From assembly GCA_036558745.1 (NCBI GenBank), contig DATBEZ010000116.1, positions 1-64,000 of the forward strand: a stretch of DNA of 64,000 nucleotides. Direction: 5' to 3'. Shown piece by piece: positions 26,532 to 35,863 of this stretch. The stretch's first letter is position 1, and every line of letters begins with the position of its first letter. Both the position numbers and the translations under genes were made by a program. Source of the DNA: JAMXLJ01 sp036558745. GTDB lineage: Bacteria > Actinomycetota > Acidimicrobiia > IMCC26256 > JAMXLJ01. The notes under the pieces are model-generated. The model saw only the letters and a list, made by a program, of their open reading frames with translations. It searched no databases and was not told the DNA's origin.

Positions 26532-28667
26532 TCAGTTGTTGCTGACGCCCACGAGCTCGGGCTCCTCGTCGAGCGTGACCACGTCGTCGGGCGTGACGTC
26601 GTCGATCTGCACGTGCGGCACCACCCGCTGGAGCCAGCGGGGCAGCCACCAGTTGGCATCGCCGAGCAGCTCCATCGTCGCGGGCACGAGCACCACCCGC
26701 ACGACAGATGCGTCGATCGCCACGGCGACCGCGAGACCCAGGCCGATGAGCTTGAGCGCGCGCAGGTCGGACACGACGAAGCTGCCGAACACGAACACCA
26801 TGATCAACGCCGCCGCGGTGATCACGCGTGCAGTGCTCGCGAGGCCTTCGGCGACCGCGGTGGCGTTGTCATGCGTGCGGTCGTAGTGCTCACGCACCGA
26901 GCTGAGCAGGAACACCTCGTAGTCCATCGACAGCCCGAAGACGATCGCGAACAGCATCATCGGCACCCACGCCTCGATCGGTCCCTTGCTCACACCGAGC
27001 AGGCCGGCGCCCCAGCCCCATTCGAAGATGGCCACGATCACGCCGTACGCGGCGCCGATGGACAGCAGGTTCATCAACACGGCCTTGAGCGGGACCAGCA
27101 CCGAACGGAACACGACCAGCAGGAGCAGGAAGCTGAGCGTGAGCACCCCACCGATGAAGATCGGCAGACGGCTCCCGATCACGTCGGAGAAGTCGATCGC
27201 ACCCGCGGTCTGACCGCCGACGTGCACCTTCATCCCGGTGCTCGCAGTTGCCGCGGGCACCACCTGGTCGCGGAGACGGTGCACGAGATGCTCCGTCGCC
27301 CGGTCCTGTGGCCCCGTGGTCGGGATCAGCGTCGCGAGCGCGGCGTCGCCGGCAGGGTTGACCCGCGCGTCGGTGACCGACGCGACACCCGGGGTCGAGC
27401 GCAACGCGGTGACGAGGCGGGGCAGGGCCTGGGCCGAGCCCGGGTTCGACGTGTCCGCCACCACGAGGATGGGGCCGTTCGCACCGGGACCGAAGCCCTT
27501 CGCGATGAGCTCGTACGCCTTGTGCGTCGTCGACGACTTCGGGTCGTTGCTCTCGTCCGCGCTCCCGAGCCGCAGGCTCAGGGTCGGCAGCGCCACGACC
27601 ACGAGCAGTGCGAACCCCGCGAGCGCGATCGGCGCGGGACGCCGCTGCACGGTGCGGGCCCAGCGGTGCCACATGCCCTCGTCCTCGCGCTCACGCGGCC
27701 GACCGACGCGCAGTCGGTCGATCGTGAACCCGACGAAGCCGAGGAGCGCGGGAAGGAGCGTGATCGCCGCGAGCACGGCGATGGCGACGGCGAGCGACGT
27801 GCCCACCGCGAGACCGTGCAGGAAGTTCAGGCCCATCAGGAACATGCCGAGCACGGAGATCATCACCGTGAAGCCGGCGAAGACCACCGCGCGCCCCGCA
27901 CTGTTCATGGCCTCGACCACCGATGCCTCGGGTGAATGGGTGCGGTACAGCGCGGCGCGGTAGCGGGTGACGATGAACAGCGCGTAGTCGATCCCGACGC
28001 CGATGCCGATCATGGCCGCGACCTGCGGGGCGAAGCTCGGCGTGGTGAAGACGTTGGCGATGATGCCCACACCTGCGAGCGAGATCGCGATGCCGATGAG
28101 CGCGGTCACGATGGGCAGTCCCATAGCGATGAGCGAGCCGAACGCGACCAGGAGGATGACGATCGCGGCGATCACGCCGACGATCTCGCTCGCCGGCATG
28201 GACTGATCGCCGAACCAGCCGCCGGAGAACTCGACGTCGACGCCCTGGTGTTGCACCGGCACGGCGAGACGCTTGATCGCGTCCGCGGTGTCCTTGGGAT
28301 GCGCGGACGCCCCGTTCGCGGTGGTGATCGGCGCGATCGCGACCTTGCCGTCCTGCGAGAACTGCAGCGTCTGGACGCCGATCACACCGTGCGTCCGCTG
28401 CACCTGTGCGAGGTACGCGTCGACGGCGGCGCGATGGGAACCGATGTCGGCGAAGACGATGCGGCCTTCGTCACCGTGCTGTTGCGGGAAGTCGCGGGCG
28501 AGGCTGTCGTACGCGGCCTGCGAGTCGGTGTGAGGCAGGCGACCCGAGTTCGCATAGTCGCCCTTGAGCGCGGAGCCACCCGCGATCGCGGCGACGAACA
28601 GCAGCACCCACACCGCGACGACGAGGCGTCGGTGGTGGTACGACGCGCGGGCGATTCGGCTCAACAT
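26532..28667 (-). CDS. MMPL/RND-family membrane transporter
   Basis: 711 residues with the duplicated MMPL layout. TM1 is near residue 20, then a large outer loop. Six helices span about 165-350 with the motif MIGIGVGIDYALFIVTRYR. A second outer loop follows, then TM8-12 (about 515-665) with the matching GLSMDYEVFLLSSVRE. The two Asp-Tyr pairs are the proton-relay positions of this family. Members export lipids or small hydrophobic compounds using the proton gradient. The start is the ATG with CGGAGG upstream. Monocistronic. The C-terminal tail is acidic and cytoplasmic. Confidence 0.92.
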   Translation of the reverse strand: MLSRIARASYHHRRLVVAVWVLLFVAAIAGGSALKGDYANSGRLPHTDSQAAYDSLARDFPQQHGDEGRIVFADIGSHRAAVDAYLAQVQRTHGVIGVQTLQFSQDGKVAIAPITTANGASAHPKDTADAIKRLAVPVQHQGVDVEFSGGWFGDQSMPASEIVGVIAAIVILLVAFGSLIAMGLPIVTALIGIAISLAGVGIIANVFTTPSFAPQVAAMIGIGVGIDYALFIVTRYRAALYRTHSPEASVVEAMNSAGRAVVFAGFTVMISVLGMFLMGLNFLHGLAVGTSLAVAIAVLAAITLLPALLGFVGFTIDRLRVGRPREREDEGMWHRWARTVQRRPAPIALAGFALLVVVALPTLSLRLGSADESNDPKSSTTHKAYELIAKGFGPGANGPILVVADTSNPGSAQALPRLVTALRSTPGVASVTDARVNPAGDAALATLIPTTGPQDRATEHLVHRLRDQVVPAATASTGMKVHVGGQTAGAIDFSDVIGSRLPIFIGGVLTLSFLLLLVVFRSVLVPLKAVLMNLLSIGAAYGVIVAIFEWGWGAGLLGVSKGPIEAWVPMMLFAIVFGLSMDYEVFLLSSVREHYDRTHDNATAVAEGLASTARVITAAALIMVFVFGSFVVSDLRALKLIGLGLAVAVAIDASVVRVVLVPATMELLGDANWWLPRWLQRVVPHVQIDDVTPDDVVTLDEEPELVGVSNN

Positions 28668-28802
28668 GATCGTTCCTCCGGGGGGTGAGGGACGGCTGGT
28701 CTCGTTCCGGTGGATGCACGCGCTGTCGCGTGATCCCGCGACCGTCGTACGAACCGTACGGCGAGTGTCGCGAGGTGCCCATGCGGTGCGCCACCGAATT
28801 CG

Positions 28803-28820
28803 TTGGGGGGTTAACCCCAA
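28803..28820. promoter_or_regulatory. Inverted repeat in the MMPL/VOC divergent promoter region
   Basis: TTGGGG and CCCCAA, 6 bp each, are separated by 6 bases (GGTTAA), about 136 bases upstream of the MMPL start and 133 upstream of the VOC gene. It is a plausible operator. The 28668-28952 stretch has no gene. Confidence 0.4.
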
Positions 28821-28952
28821 TGACGCAGGTCATCGTCCCGTTGTGACGCTATGTGACGCGCGCCACGGGAACATCGCGCGAGAAGCGGACAGCACATGAC
28901 CGGATTGCGCGTGCACGCTGTCGGTAGACCTGACCCCCACGGAGGAGGAACG

Positions 28953-29327
28953 ATGGACTTCAAGCTCGAGCTCGTGGCGGTACCGGTCTCGGATGTCGAC
29001 CGTGCGAAGCGCTTCTACACGGAGCAGACCGGGTTCGTCGCCGACCACGACCACCAGGTGAACGACGAGTTGCGGTTCGTGCAGCTGACGCCACCCGGCT
29101 CCGCGTGCTCCATCACGATCGGCGTCGGCGTGATCGATACGGTGCCCGGATCGGTGCGCGGCCTCCAGCTGGTCGTGGACGACATCGACGCGGCGCGCGC
29201 CGAGCTGGTCGGTCGTGGTGTCGAGGTGAGCGAGATCCAGCGGTTCCCGTGGGGTGCGTTCGTGTTCTTCAGCGACCCGGACGGAAACGGCTGGGCGGTA
29301 CAGGAGATCCCCAAGGCCGGCGGGTGA
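28953..29327 (+). CDS. Glyoxalase/VOC-family protein
   Basis: 124 residues, a single VOC unit of two beta-alpha-beta-beta-beta motifs: LVAVPVSDVDRAKRFYTEQT, then FFSDPDGNGWAVQEI, which carries the usual Glu near the end. VOC proteins bind a divalent metal and act as lyases, dioxygenases or antibiotic-binding proteins; this one cannot be placed further. The ATG is preceded by GGAGGAGG. The stop codon is inside the following terminator. Confidence 0.88.
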   Translation: MDFKLELVAVPVSDVDRAKRFYTEQTGFVADHDHQVNDELRFVQLTPPGSACSITIGVGVIDTVPGSVRGLQLVVDDIDAARAELVGRGVEVSEIQRFPWGAFVFFSDPDGNGWAVQEIPKAGG

Positions 29328-29359
29328 CCCTCGCGGCGGGCGGCGCCGCGAGGGTCACC
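29323..29359. terminator. Terminator between two convergent genes
   Basis: A 16-bp perfect stem with a 5-base loop. The left arm includes the stop codon of the VOC gene and the right arm ends 8 bases before the stop of the convergent DUF6582-like gene, so it can serve both. Confidence 0.75.
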
Positions 29360-29367
29360 ACGATCGG

Positions 29368-29727
29368 TCAGCGCTTCGACGCCTTCCCGTGCTCGAACAG
29401 CTCGCGCCAACCACCCTCGCTCACGTCGACGTCGAACTTCTTCGCCGCGGAGAGGATCCGCTTCCACGCACGGTCGCGCTCAGCATCGCTCACGCCCTCG
29501 ACCTGGTCGAAACGCGCGATCGCGTTGCGCACGTGCGACGCGTCCGTGAGCGGCTCCTTGCGCTCGTCCGGGAACGCGAACTGCGAATCGGGCAGGCGGT
29601 TCTGCTCCGCGGTGCTCAGGCCCTGGTCCCGACGCGGGACCTTCTCGCCCTTCGCCCGCGCGCTCTGTGCCTGACGCGCCTTCTCGAGGTTGTGGCGGGC
29701 CGCTTCCTTCTGCTTGGTGGTCGCCAT
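29368..29727 (-). CDS. DUF6582-like small protein
   Basis: 119 residues. A basic N-terminus (MATTKQKEAARHNLEKARQA) is followed by a segment with RLPDSQFAFPDERKEPLTD and HVRNAIARF, the pattern of the DUF6582 family. That family often occurs in phage or in small stress-related proteins. Start ATG with CAGGAGG upstream. The N-terminal 20 residues resemble those of the protein at 36848, suggesting a shared short module. Function unknown. Confidence 0.75.
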   Translation of the reverse strand: MATTKQKEAARHNLEKARQAQSARAKGEKVPRRDQGLSTAEQNRLPDSQFAFPDERKEPLTDASHVRNAIARFDQVEGVSDAERDRAWKRILSAAKKFDVDVSEGGWRELFEHGKASKR

Positions 29728-29816
29728 GGCGGACCTCCTGGCACTCGCTTCCACCTCCTACCTACCCCCGGGCGTGGAGTCGAATGCGTACACGAGGCGC
29801 GTCACACGTCGGGACC

Positions 29817-31580
29817 TCAGGAGCGCAGGTCCGAGATCTTGTCACGGAAGAGCGTCGAGGCGATCGTCGCCTTGCGCGGCTGACCGCGCATCCACGCCAG
29901 CGCGAACTTCTTGGCCTGCTCGTACTGGATCTTGCCCGGCAGCGGCGGCTCGTCCGCGTTCACGAGCACGTCGACCAGCGCGGGACCGGGATGGTCGAGC
30001 GCCTGTCGCACCGCGCCCTCGACGTCACTCGGGTGCTCCACCCGCACGCCGAAGCCACCGCAGGCCTGGGCCCACGGCGCGAAGTCGGCTGGCTTCTGGA
30101 ACCGGACGCCGAACTCGGGAAAGCCGAGGATCATCTGCTCCCACAGGATCTGGCCCAGCGAGGAGTTGTTGCACACGAACACCTTGATCGGCAGCCCGTA
30201 GCGGCACGCGGTCTCGAACTCGGCCATGAGCATCGCGAAGCCGCCGTCGCCGATGAACGTGATGCACTGCCGGTCGGGATGGACGAGCTGCGCGGCGACG
30301 ACGTACGGCAGGCCCGGCGCCATCGTCGCGAGGTTGCCGGAGAGGTAGTACTCGCGGCTCCCGCGGATGGTCCAGTGGCGCGCCGACCACGTCGCGATCG
30401 TCCCCGAGTCACACGTGAGGATCGCGTCGTCGGTCGCGAGGCGGTCGATGGCGCCCATCAGGTACTGCGGCTGGATGGGGTCGCGCTCCGGGTCCTCCCG
30501 CGCCGCCATCTCGCGGCGCCACTTCGCCATGTCCTCCTGGGCCTCGTCGAGGAAGGGTGTGTCGGCGCGGCGGTGGAGCATGGGTAGGAGCGCGGCGAGT
30601 CCCTCGCGCGCGTCACCGACGATCGGCACCTCGGTCGGCATGCGGTTCCCGACGTTCACCGCCGAGACGTCGATCTGCACCGTCGTGCACTGCCCCGGCT
30701 GCGGCAGGTGCTTCGTGTACGGGAAGTTCGTACCGACCATGAACAGGGTGTCGCACTTCTCCATCACGCTCTCGGAGGTGCGGGTCCCGAGGAGACCGAT
30801 GCCTCCTGTTGTCAAGGGGTGGTCGTCGGGAACGGCGTCCTTGCCGGGCAGCGTCTTGACGATGGGGCTGCCGAGCACCTCTGCGACCGCGAGGACCTCG
30901 TCGCGCGCGTGACGCGCACCCGCGCCCACGAGCATGACGACGCGTTCGCCGCGGTTCAGCACGTCGGCCGCGCGCTCGAGCTCGGCCGCGTGCGGTGCGG
31001 CGGGTGGGGCCAGGTAGACGGGCGCGGTCGCGGGCGAGCGCGCCGGCGCGACCTCCTCCCACGGGTTGGCGTCCGCCTCCGCGACCTGCAGGTCGTTCGG
31101 GAAGGTGATGTGCGAGACGGTGCGGTGCGCGAGCGCGTGACGGATTGCGTTGTCGACGAGCGTGCCGACGTGCGCGGGCACCATGACGGTGTGGTCGTAT
31201 TGGGCCACGTCCATGTAGAGCTTGGACAGGTCGACCTCCTGCTGGTAGCCCGTACCGAGCAGCTGGGTCTCCTGCATGCCCGTTATCGCGAGCACGGGCA
31301 TGTGATCGAGCTTCGCGTCGTAGAGACCGTTCAGCAGGTGGATGCCGCCGGGTCCCGACGTCGCGAGGCACACGCCGAGGCGCCCGGTGAGCTTCGCGTG
31401 CGCGCACGCCATGAACGCGGCCGCCTCCTCGTGGTGGACGAGGAAGAACCGGATGCGGTCCTGGTGGCGGCGCAGCGCCTCCATGATCCCGTTGATGCCG
31501 TCACCGGGGAGCCCGTAGACCGTGTCGACGCCCCAGTCGATCAGCCGCTCGACCAACGTCTCCGCTGCGATCTTCGCCAT
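29817..31580 (-). CDS. Thiamine-pyrophosphate enzyme, pyruvate oxidase/acetolactate synthase type
   Basis: 587 residues with the three domains of the family. The N-terminal PYR domain has the TPP-activating Glu in FLVHHEEAAAF and the LATSGPGGIHLLNGL motif. The middle FAD/Rossmann-like domain is about 200-340. The C-terminal PP domain has the GDGGF ... NN thiamine-binding motif (about 425-455). The best fit is pyruvate oxidase/pyruvate:quinone oxidoreductase-like (PoxB) or a related keto-acid decarboxylase. It closes the GMC/enolase operon, 65 bases after the enolase gene, so its substrate may be a 2-keto acid made by that enzyme. Confidence 0.85.
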   Translation of the reverse strand: MAKIAAETLVERLIDWGVDTVYGLPGDGINGIMEALRRHQDRIRFFLVHHEEAAAFMACAHAKLTGRLGVCLATSGPGGIHLLNGLYDAKLDHMPVLAITGMQETQLLGTGYQQEVDLSKLYMDVAQYDHTVMVPAHVGTLVDNAIRHALAHRTVSHITFPNDLQVAEADANPWEEVAPARSPATAPVYLAPPAAPHAAELERAADVLNRGERVVMLVGAGARHARDEVLAVAEVLGSPIVKTLPGKDAVPDDHPLTTGGIGLLGTRTSESVMEKCDTLFMVGTNFPYTKHLPQPGQCTTVQIDVSAVNVGNRMPTEVPIVGDAREGLAALLPMLHRRADTPFLDEAQEDMAKWRREMAAREDPERDPIQPQYLMGAIDRLATDDAILTCDSGTIATWSARHWTIRGSREYYLSGNLATMAPGLPYVVAAQLVHPDRQCITFIGDGGFAMLMAEFETACRYGLPIKVFVCNNSSLGQILWEQMILGFPEFGVRFQKPADFAPWAQACGGFGVRVEHPSDVEGAVRQALDHPGPALVDVLVNADEPPLPGKIQYEQAKKFALAWMRGQPRKATIASTLFRDKISDLRS

Positions 31581-31645
31581 GCTCGCTCCTCGCTCGCTCT
31601 CTGTGCGCGACTACCCCGCGGGCCCGTGCCCGCAATCGCGCCGCT

Positions 31646-32761
31646 TCACCCGCTGCGATAGCGGTCCGCGTCGTCGGCCTTGAGCACGAGCCCGAGGCCG
31701 GGGCGATCGAGCGGGACGGGCAGGGCACCGCCGTCGGGCTCGCACACCCCGTCGAAGAGCAGGTGGTCGGCGCGGACGTGGTCGTGGAAGTACTCGACGT
31801 GCTCGAGGTTCTGCACCGCCGCGGCGGGGTGCAGGTGCAGGGACGGTGAGCAGTGGCCGGAGAGCCGGAGCCCGTGCGCCTGCGCGACGGCGGCCACCCG
31901 CAGCCACTCCGTGATGCCCGCGCATCGCGACACGTCGGCCTGGACCACGTCCACGGCGCCCGCGGCACACATGCGCTGGAAGTAGACGAGGTCGTAGCCG
32001 TACTCGCCGGCCGCGATGTCGATCGGTGTGAGGCCACGGATCTCGTGCAGACCGTCGAGATCGTCGGACGACACGGGCTCCTCGAACCACGTCACGCCTT
32101 CGTCGGCGAAGCGCGACGCGAGGCGGACCGCCTGCTTGCGTCCGTACGCTCCGTTGGCGTCGACGAAGAGCTCGGCCTGCTCGCCGACCGCCTTGCGCGC
32201 GACCGCGACACGCTCGAGGTCACGCGCCGCGCGAGTCCCCCGGTCGGTCCCGATCTTCATCTTCACGCGCGGGATGCCCATCTCGTGGACCCAGCGTCCG
32301 AGTTGCGACTCGAGCTCGCCGTCGGAGTACGACGTGAAGCCGCCGGACCCGTAGATCGGCACGCGATCGCGCACCGTCCCGAGGAGGCGGGCGAGGGCGA
32401 CATCGAGGAGCTTGGCCTTGAGGTCCCACAGCGCGATGTCGACCGCGGCGATGGCCATCGACGTGATGCCGGGCCGGCCCTGGTTCCTGATCGCGCGCAC
32501 CATCGCGTCCCACGCACCGGGAACGTCCATCGGATCGCGTCCGAGCACGACGCCGGCCAGCACGTCGCGCACGAGCGTCGCCACCGCGCCGGTCGCGTAC
32601 GTGAAGCCGAGACCTCGCGTCCCGTCCGCCTCGACGTGGACGACCACCACGGTCGTGTGGTCCCACTGGAGCGTGCCGTCGGCCTCGGGCCGGTCCGTCG
32701 GCACGTCGTAGGACGCGACATCGACACGATGGATGCCGGCGGCGCATCCTTCGATCGTCAC
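31646..32761 (-). CDS. Enolase-superfamily (mandelate racemase-like) sugar-acid dehydratase
   Basis: 371 residues. The catalytic Lys pair is visible as VKMKIG (K-x-K). The metal ligands are Asp in LFVDANGAYG, Glu in WFEEPV and Glu in AAGEYGYD. The His of the His-Asp dyad is in LSGHCSPSLH. This combination is the mandelate racemase subgroup, most of whose members are sugar-acid dehydratases giving 2-keto-3-deoxy acids. The GTG start overlaps the GMC gene's stop by 4 bases, so its substrate is probably the oxidised product of that enzyme. The exact sugar acid is unknown. Confidence 0.87.
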   Translation of the reverse strand: MTIEGCAAGIHRVDVASYDVPTDRPEADGTLQWDHTTVVVVHVEADGTRGLGFTYATGAVATLVRDVLAGVVLGRDPMDVPGAWDAMVRAIRNQGRPGITSMAIAAVDIALWDLKAKLLDVALARLLGTVRDRVPIYGSGGFTSYSDGELESQLGRWVHEMGIPRVKMKIGTDRGTRAARDLERVAVARKAVGEQAELFVDANGAYGRKQAVRLASRFADEGVTWFEEPVSSDDLDGLHEIRGLTPIDIAAGEYGYDLVYFQRMCAAGAVDVVQADVSRCAGITEWLRVAAVAQAHGLRLSGHCSPSLHLHPAAAVQNLEHVEYFHDHVRADHLLFDGVCEPDGGALPVPLDRPGLGLVLKADDADRYRSG

Positions 32762-34398
32762 GGCGCACGCATCCGGTCAGCGGCGCGCGCGGCGAGAGCC
32801 ATGATCGTCAGTGCCGGGTTCGCGCTCCCCTGCGTCGGGAACACGCTGCCATCGGTGATGTAGAGGTTCGGCACCGCGAACGTGCGCAGGTCACCGTCGA
32901 CCACACCGTGACGCTCGTCGCTCGCCATGCGGCAGCCCCCGACGAGGTGCGCGTCGCGGTCGATGGTGATCGCCTCGTCCGCTCCGGCCGCATGGTGCAT
33001 ATCCTCCATGACCGACCGGGCGGCAGCCATGAGTGCGCGGTCGTTGTCGCACTGCGTGTAGTCGAAGCGCGCGATCGGCAGACCGTGACGGTCACGCTCG
33101 CCGGCGAGCGTGACCTGGTTCTCATAGCGCGGAAGGAACTCGCACAGCGCTCCGAACGTGGCCCAGTGGACGTAGTCGCGCATGTACTCCCGCAGGACCT
33201 CGCCCCAGTGACCCTGCGCCGCGACGTGCTCGGCCCACACGATCGGCAGCGGGGAGACACACTGGATGGAGAAACCGCGCCGGTACGGCTTCGTCGGGTC
33301 GGTCTCATAGAACTGCTCGCTCGACACCTCGGGCGGTGGTGCCTTGTACTGGCGGATCTCCTCCTCGTAGCGACCGGCGGTCTGTGGGGCGCCCTGCACC
33401 ATGAGGTAGTGGCCGACGAGGCCGTGGTCGTTGCACAACCCGTCGGGGAACTGCGACGACGCGCTGTTGAGCAGCAGCCGCGGCGTCTCGATCGAGTAGC
33501 CCGCGACGGCGACCACACGCGCGCGCTGGCGATGCTCGACGCCGTGGTGGAAGTACGCCACACCGGTTGCCCGGCCGCGCTCGTCGAGCAGCACCTGGCT
33601 CACCATGCAGTCGGGACGGATCTCGGTACCGTGCGCGAGCGCATCGGGTACGTGGGTGATGAGCGGCGACGCCTTCGCGTTCACCTTGCAGCCCTGGAGG
33701 CAGAAGCCGCGGTAGATGCAGTGGTCGCGGTTGCCGAACCGGCCGTTGCTGATCGCGACCGGCCCGACCCGCACGTCGATCCCGACCTTGCCGGCGCCGC
33801 GCACGAGCGCCATCCCGTTCCCACCGATCGGGTGCGGCGACTGCGGATAGCGATGCGGCCGGCCCCATGGCCACTGCTGGCCCGCGACCGGGAGCTCCTC
33901 CTCCATCTGTACGTAGTACGGCTCGAGGTCGTCGTAGCCGATCGGCCAGTCGGCGCCGACGCCGTCGAGCGTGAAGGTCTCGAAGTCGGACGGGTGCAGC
34001 CGTGGGGCATAGCCGGCGAAGTGCACCATCGATCCGCCCACGCCGCGGCCGGAGTTGTTGCTGCCGAGCTTCACCGGGTCACCACCGCCGATGACACGCG
34101 GCTCGATCCAGTAGAGGTGCTGCGAACCCCATTCGTCACTCACCCAGTCACGATCGGGGTCCCACCACGGGCCCGCGTCGAGCACGACGACGCGCCAGCC
34201 CTTGCGCGCCAGGCGTTGCGCGAGTGTCCCGCCACCCGCGCCGCACCCGATCACGACGATGTCGACCTCGTCGTCGGGGTCGTACGTGCGCATGTCGCGC
34301 CGCAGGCCGTGATCGGTGTGCTCGTCGCCGGACGGCAGCAACCATGCCGAGGCGTTCCGGCGCCGCGCCCGCGCCTCCGCACCGAACGAGCGGGTCAT
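32758..34398 (-). CDS. GMC-family flavoprotein oxidoreductase (large subunit of a sugar/alcohol dehydrogenase)
   Basis: 546 residues. An FAD-binding Rossmann motif near residue 50 (VIGCGAGGGTLAQRLARKG), the substrate-domain segment with three Cys in CIYRGFCLQGCK, and the C-terminal GMC signature with catalytic His and GSANPALTI. This is the form of GMC dehydrogenase that works with a small PF13618-type subunit and passes electrons onward, such as gluconate 2-dehydrogenase. The ATG overlaps the small subunit's stop by 4 bases. Its product probably feeds the enolase-superfamily dehydratase next to it. Confidence 0.88.
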   Translation of the reverse strand: MTRSFGAEARARRRNASAWLLPSGDEHTDHGLRRDMRTYDPDDEVDIVVIGCGAGGGTLAQRLARKGWRVVVLDAGPWWDPDRDWVSDEWGSQHLYWIEPRVIGGGDPVKLGSNNSGRGVGGSMVHFAGYAPRLHPSDFETFTLDGVGADWPIGYDDLEPYYVQMEEELPVAGQQWPWGRPHRYPQSPHPIGGNGMALVRGAGKVGIDVRVGPVAISNGRFGNRDHCIYRGFCLQGCKVNAKASPLITHVPDALAHGTEIRPDCMVSQVLLDERGRATGVAYFHHGVEHRQRARVVAVAGYSIETPRLLLNSASSQFPDGLCNDHGLVGHYLMVQGAPQTAGRYEEEIRQYKAPPPEVSSEQFYETDPTKPYRRGFSIQCVSPLPIVWAEHVAAQGHWGEVLREYMRDYVHWATFGALCEFLPRYENQVTLAGERDRHGLPIARFDYTQCDNDRALMAAARSVMEDMHHAAGADEAITIDRDAHLVGGCRMASDERHGVVDGDLRTFAVPNLYITDGSVFPTQGSANPALTIMALAARAADRMRAP

Positions 34399-35141
34399 GA
34401 CCCCGCTCGCGCTTGGCGATCGTGTGATGCCTCCTCGGAGCCCTCGGAGCCCGCGGGTCGCGGCCCACCCGGCTCGGGAGGCGGCGCCTCGTGGGCGCGT
34501 CGCGCGGTTTCCGCCCGCTCGACCCACGGGACCGGATCCTCTGCGTCACGCTCGGGTCGTTCCCAGCGCTCGCGCTTGTCGATGCCGAGGTTCTCGTAGC
34601 CGCGCGGGTACGCGGGACCGCCGAAGCCGATCTCGTTCCAGGCCCAGGGGTGCGAGTAGAACGCCGCGCACGCGTAACGCATCCACAGGTCGAAGACGTG
34701 CTTGGCCGGAAGCCCCTCCCACTCCCCGTCGGCGTCCTGCACCGCGTCGACGACGTCTTTCTGCGCGGTGCTGTCGAGACGGCAGAACGATCGACCGTGG
34801 CGAGCGCGTGCGTCGCGGTCGAGCGCGCGCAGCGACCGTCGCCACGCGTCACCGTCCTCGGGCATGTCGGCGTAGCGCCAGCCGTCACCGACACCGGCCG
34901 CGAGCCGCGCGTCGATCATCTCGAACACGGGCACGCGCGGCTCCTGCTCCTGGGCGAGGATCCGATCGAGCAGCGCGCGGGCGCACGCCTCCTCCTCGGC
35001 GCCGAAGAACGCAGGCGCGTGCAGCGGCCCGAGCCGGGCGAGCACCACCGCCCGGGTCTCGTCGTCCCAGGTGCGGACCTGCTCCAGCACGTCGAACCCC
35101 TCGAAGCGGCCGCGGCCGCCCGGCGTCGTCCCGGTGCTCAC
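34395..35141 (-). CDS. Gluconate 2-dehydrogenase-like subunit 3
   Basis: 248 residues in the pattern of PF13618: an N-terminal segment with FEGFDVLEQVRTWDDETRAV, a helical core, and YACAAFYSHPWAWNEIGFGG with PAYPRGYENLG near the C-terminus. These proteins escort and anchor GMC-family dehydrogenases to the membrane or to a cytochrome. The start is a GTG overlapping the upstream membrane gene's stop. The tail (after about 215) is charged and low in complexity. It has no visible Tat signal, so export would depend on the partner. Confidence 0.82.
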   Translation of the reverse strand: MSTGTTPGGRGRFEGFDVLEQVRTWDDETRAVVLARLGPLHAPAFFGAEEEACARALLDRILAQEQEPRVPVFEMIDARLAAGVGDGWRYADMPEDGDAWRRSLRALDRDARARHGRSFCRLDSTAQKDVVDAVQDADGEWEGLPAKHVFDLWMRYACAAFYSHPWAWNEIGFGGPAYPRGYENLGIDKRERWERPERDAEDPVPWVERAETARRAHEAPPPEPGGPRPAGSEGSEEASHDRQARAGS

Positions 35142-35599
35142 CGTGGGCGCCACGCGCGGAACCGCTCCCGCCGCAGCACCGACGCGACGAGCCCCATGCC
35201 GCCGACGAGTGCGAACAGGAGCGGCGCGAACACGGGCGGTCCCATCTCCGCGTTGTAGCGGGCGAGCCGCCACCCGCCCGGTCGTTGTGCGATGCCCCGC
35301 AGGTGCAGGTACTGACCCTGGGTGCTGTTCAGGATGACGAGCAGCGACACGAATGGCAGCACCTGCTTCGCGGCCCGCCGGTTGAAGACGCCCGCGATGC
35401 CCGCCGCGCTCAACACCGGCGTCAGCGCCACCGGCCACCACATGACCTTGTTGCCGAAGCTGGCCCGGTCGTGCTCGAGGTAGATCTCCGCCCCGGTGAC
35501 CAGCGCGCCGAGGGCGGTGAGACCTGCGAGCGAGCGCTCGAAGCGCCCGTGCTCGATGTCGCGGAGGAACTGCTCGAGGGCGCGATCCCGGTGTCTCAT
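35138..35599 (-). CDS. Four-helix membrane protein, first gene of the GMC operon
   Basis: 153 residues with four probable transmembrane helices (near 25-45, 52-70, 79-95, 120-140). It may be a membrane anchor or quinone-side partner of the GMC dehydrogenase. No heme-binding His pairs are obvious. The ATG at 35599 is followed by an Arg/Glu-rich start; upstream is GAGGGTATA, which is a moderate site. Translationally coupled to the small-subunit gene by a 4-base overlap. Confidence 0.72.
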   Translation of the reverse strand: MRHRDRALEQFLRDIEHGRFERSLAGLTALGALVTGAEIYLEHDRASFGNKVMWWPVALTPVLSAAGIAGVFNRRAAKQVLPFVSLLVILNSTQGQYLHLRGIAQRPGGWRLARYNAEMGPPVFAPLLFALVGGMGLVASVLRRERFRAWRPR

Positions 35600-35863
35600 C
35601 GTCAAGCGATATACCCTCTCACGGCCGGGGGAGCACCTCCCGCTCTGCCGCGAGGCCGGAGCTCCTCGCTCGCCACCGCGTCGCCGATCTCCATGCGGCG
35701 TCGCTGCCCACGACGGCGACCGCGGCAAACCTGCCCGGCCGGGTGATGTGCGCGACGGTGTGACAGGCGCCGAAGTGCGCCCGTGGGCACACCGCGGGTG
35801 GGATCGGATCGCTCGGGGTACGACAGATTCGACCCGATTCGACGCGGTAGGTGTGCAGCTCCC
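35600..35863. other. Non-coding region between the GMC operon and the RsbA-like gene
   Basis: 264 bases, divergent promoters. No reading frame is credible. A TATATC sequence close to 35610 could be part of the operon's promoter. No clear operator was recognised. Confidence 0.35.
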
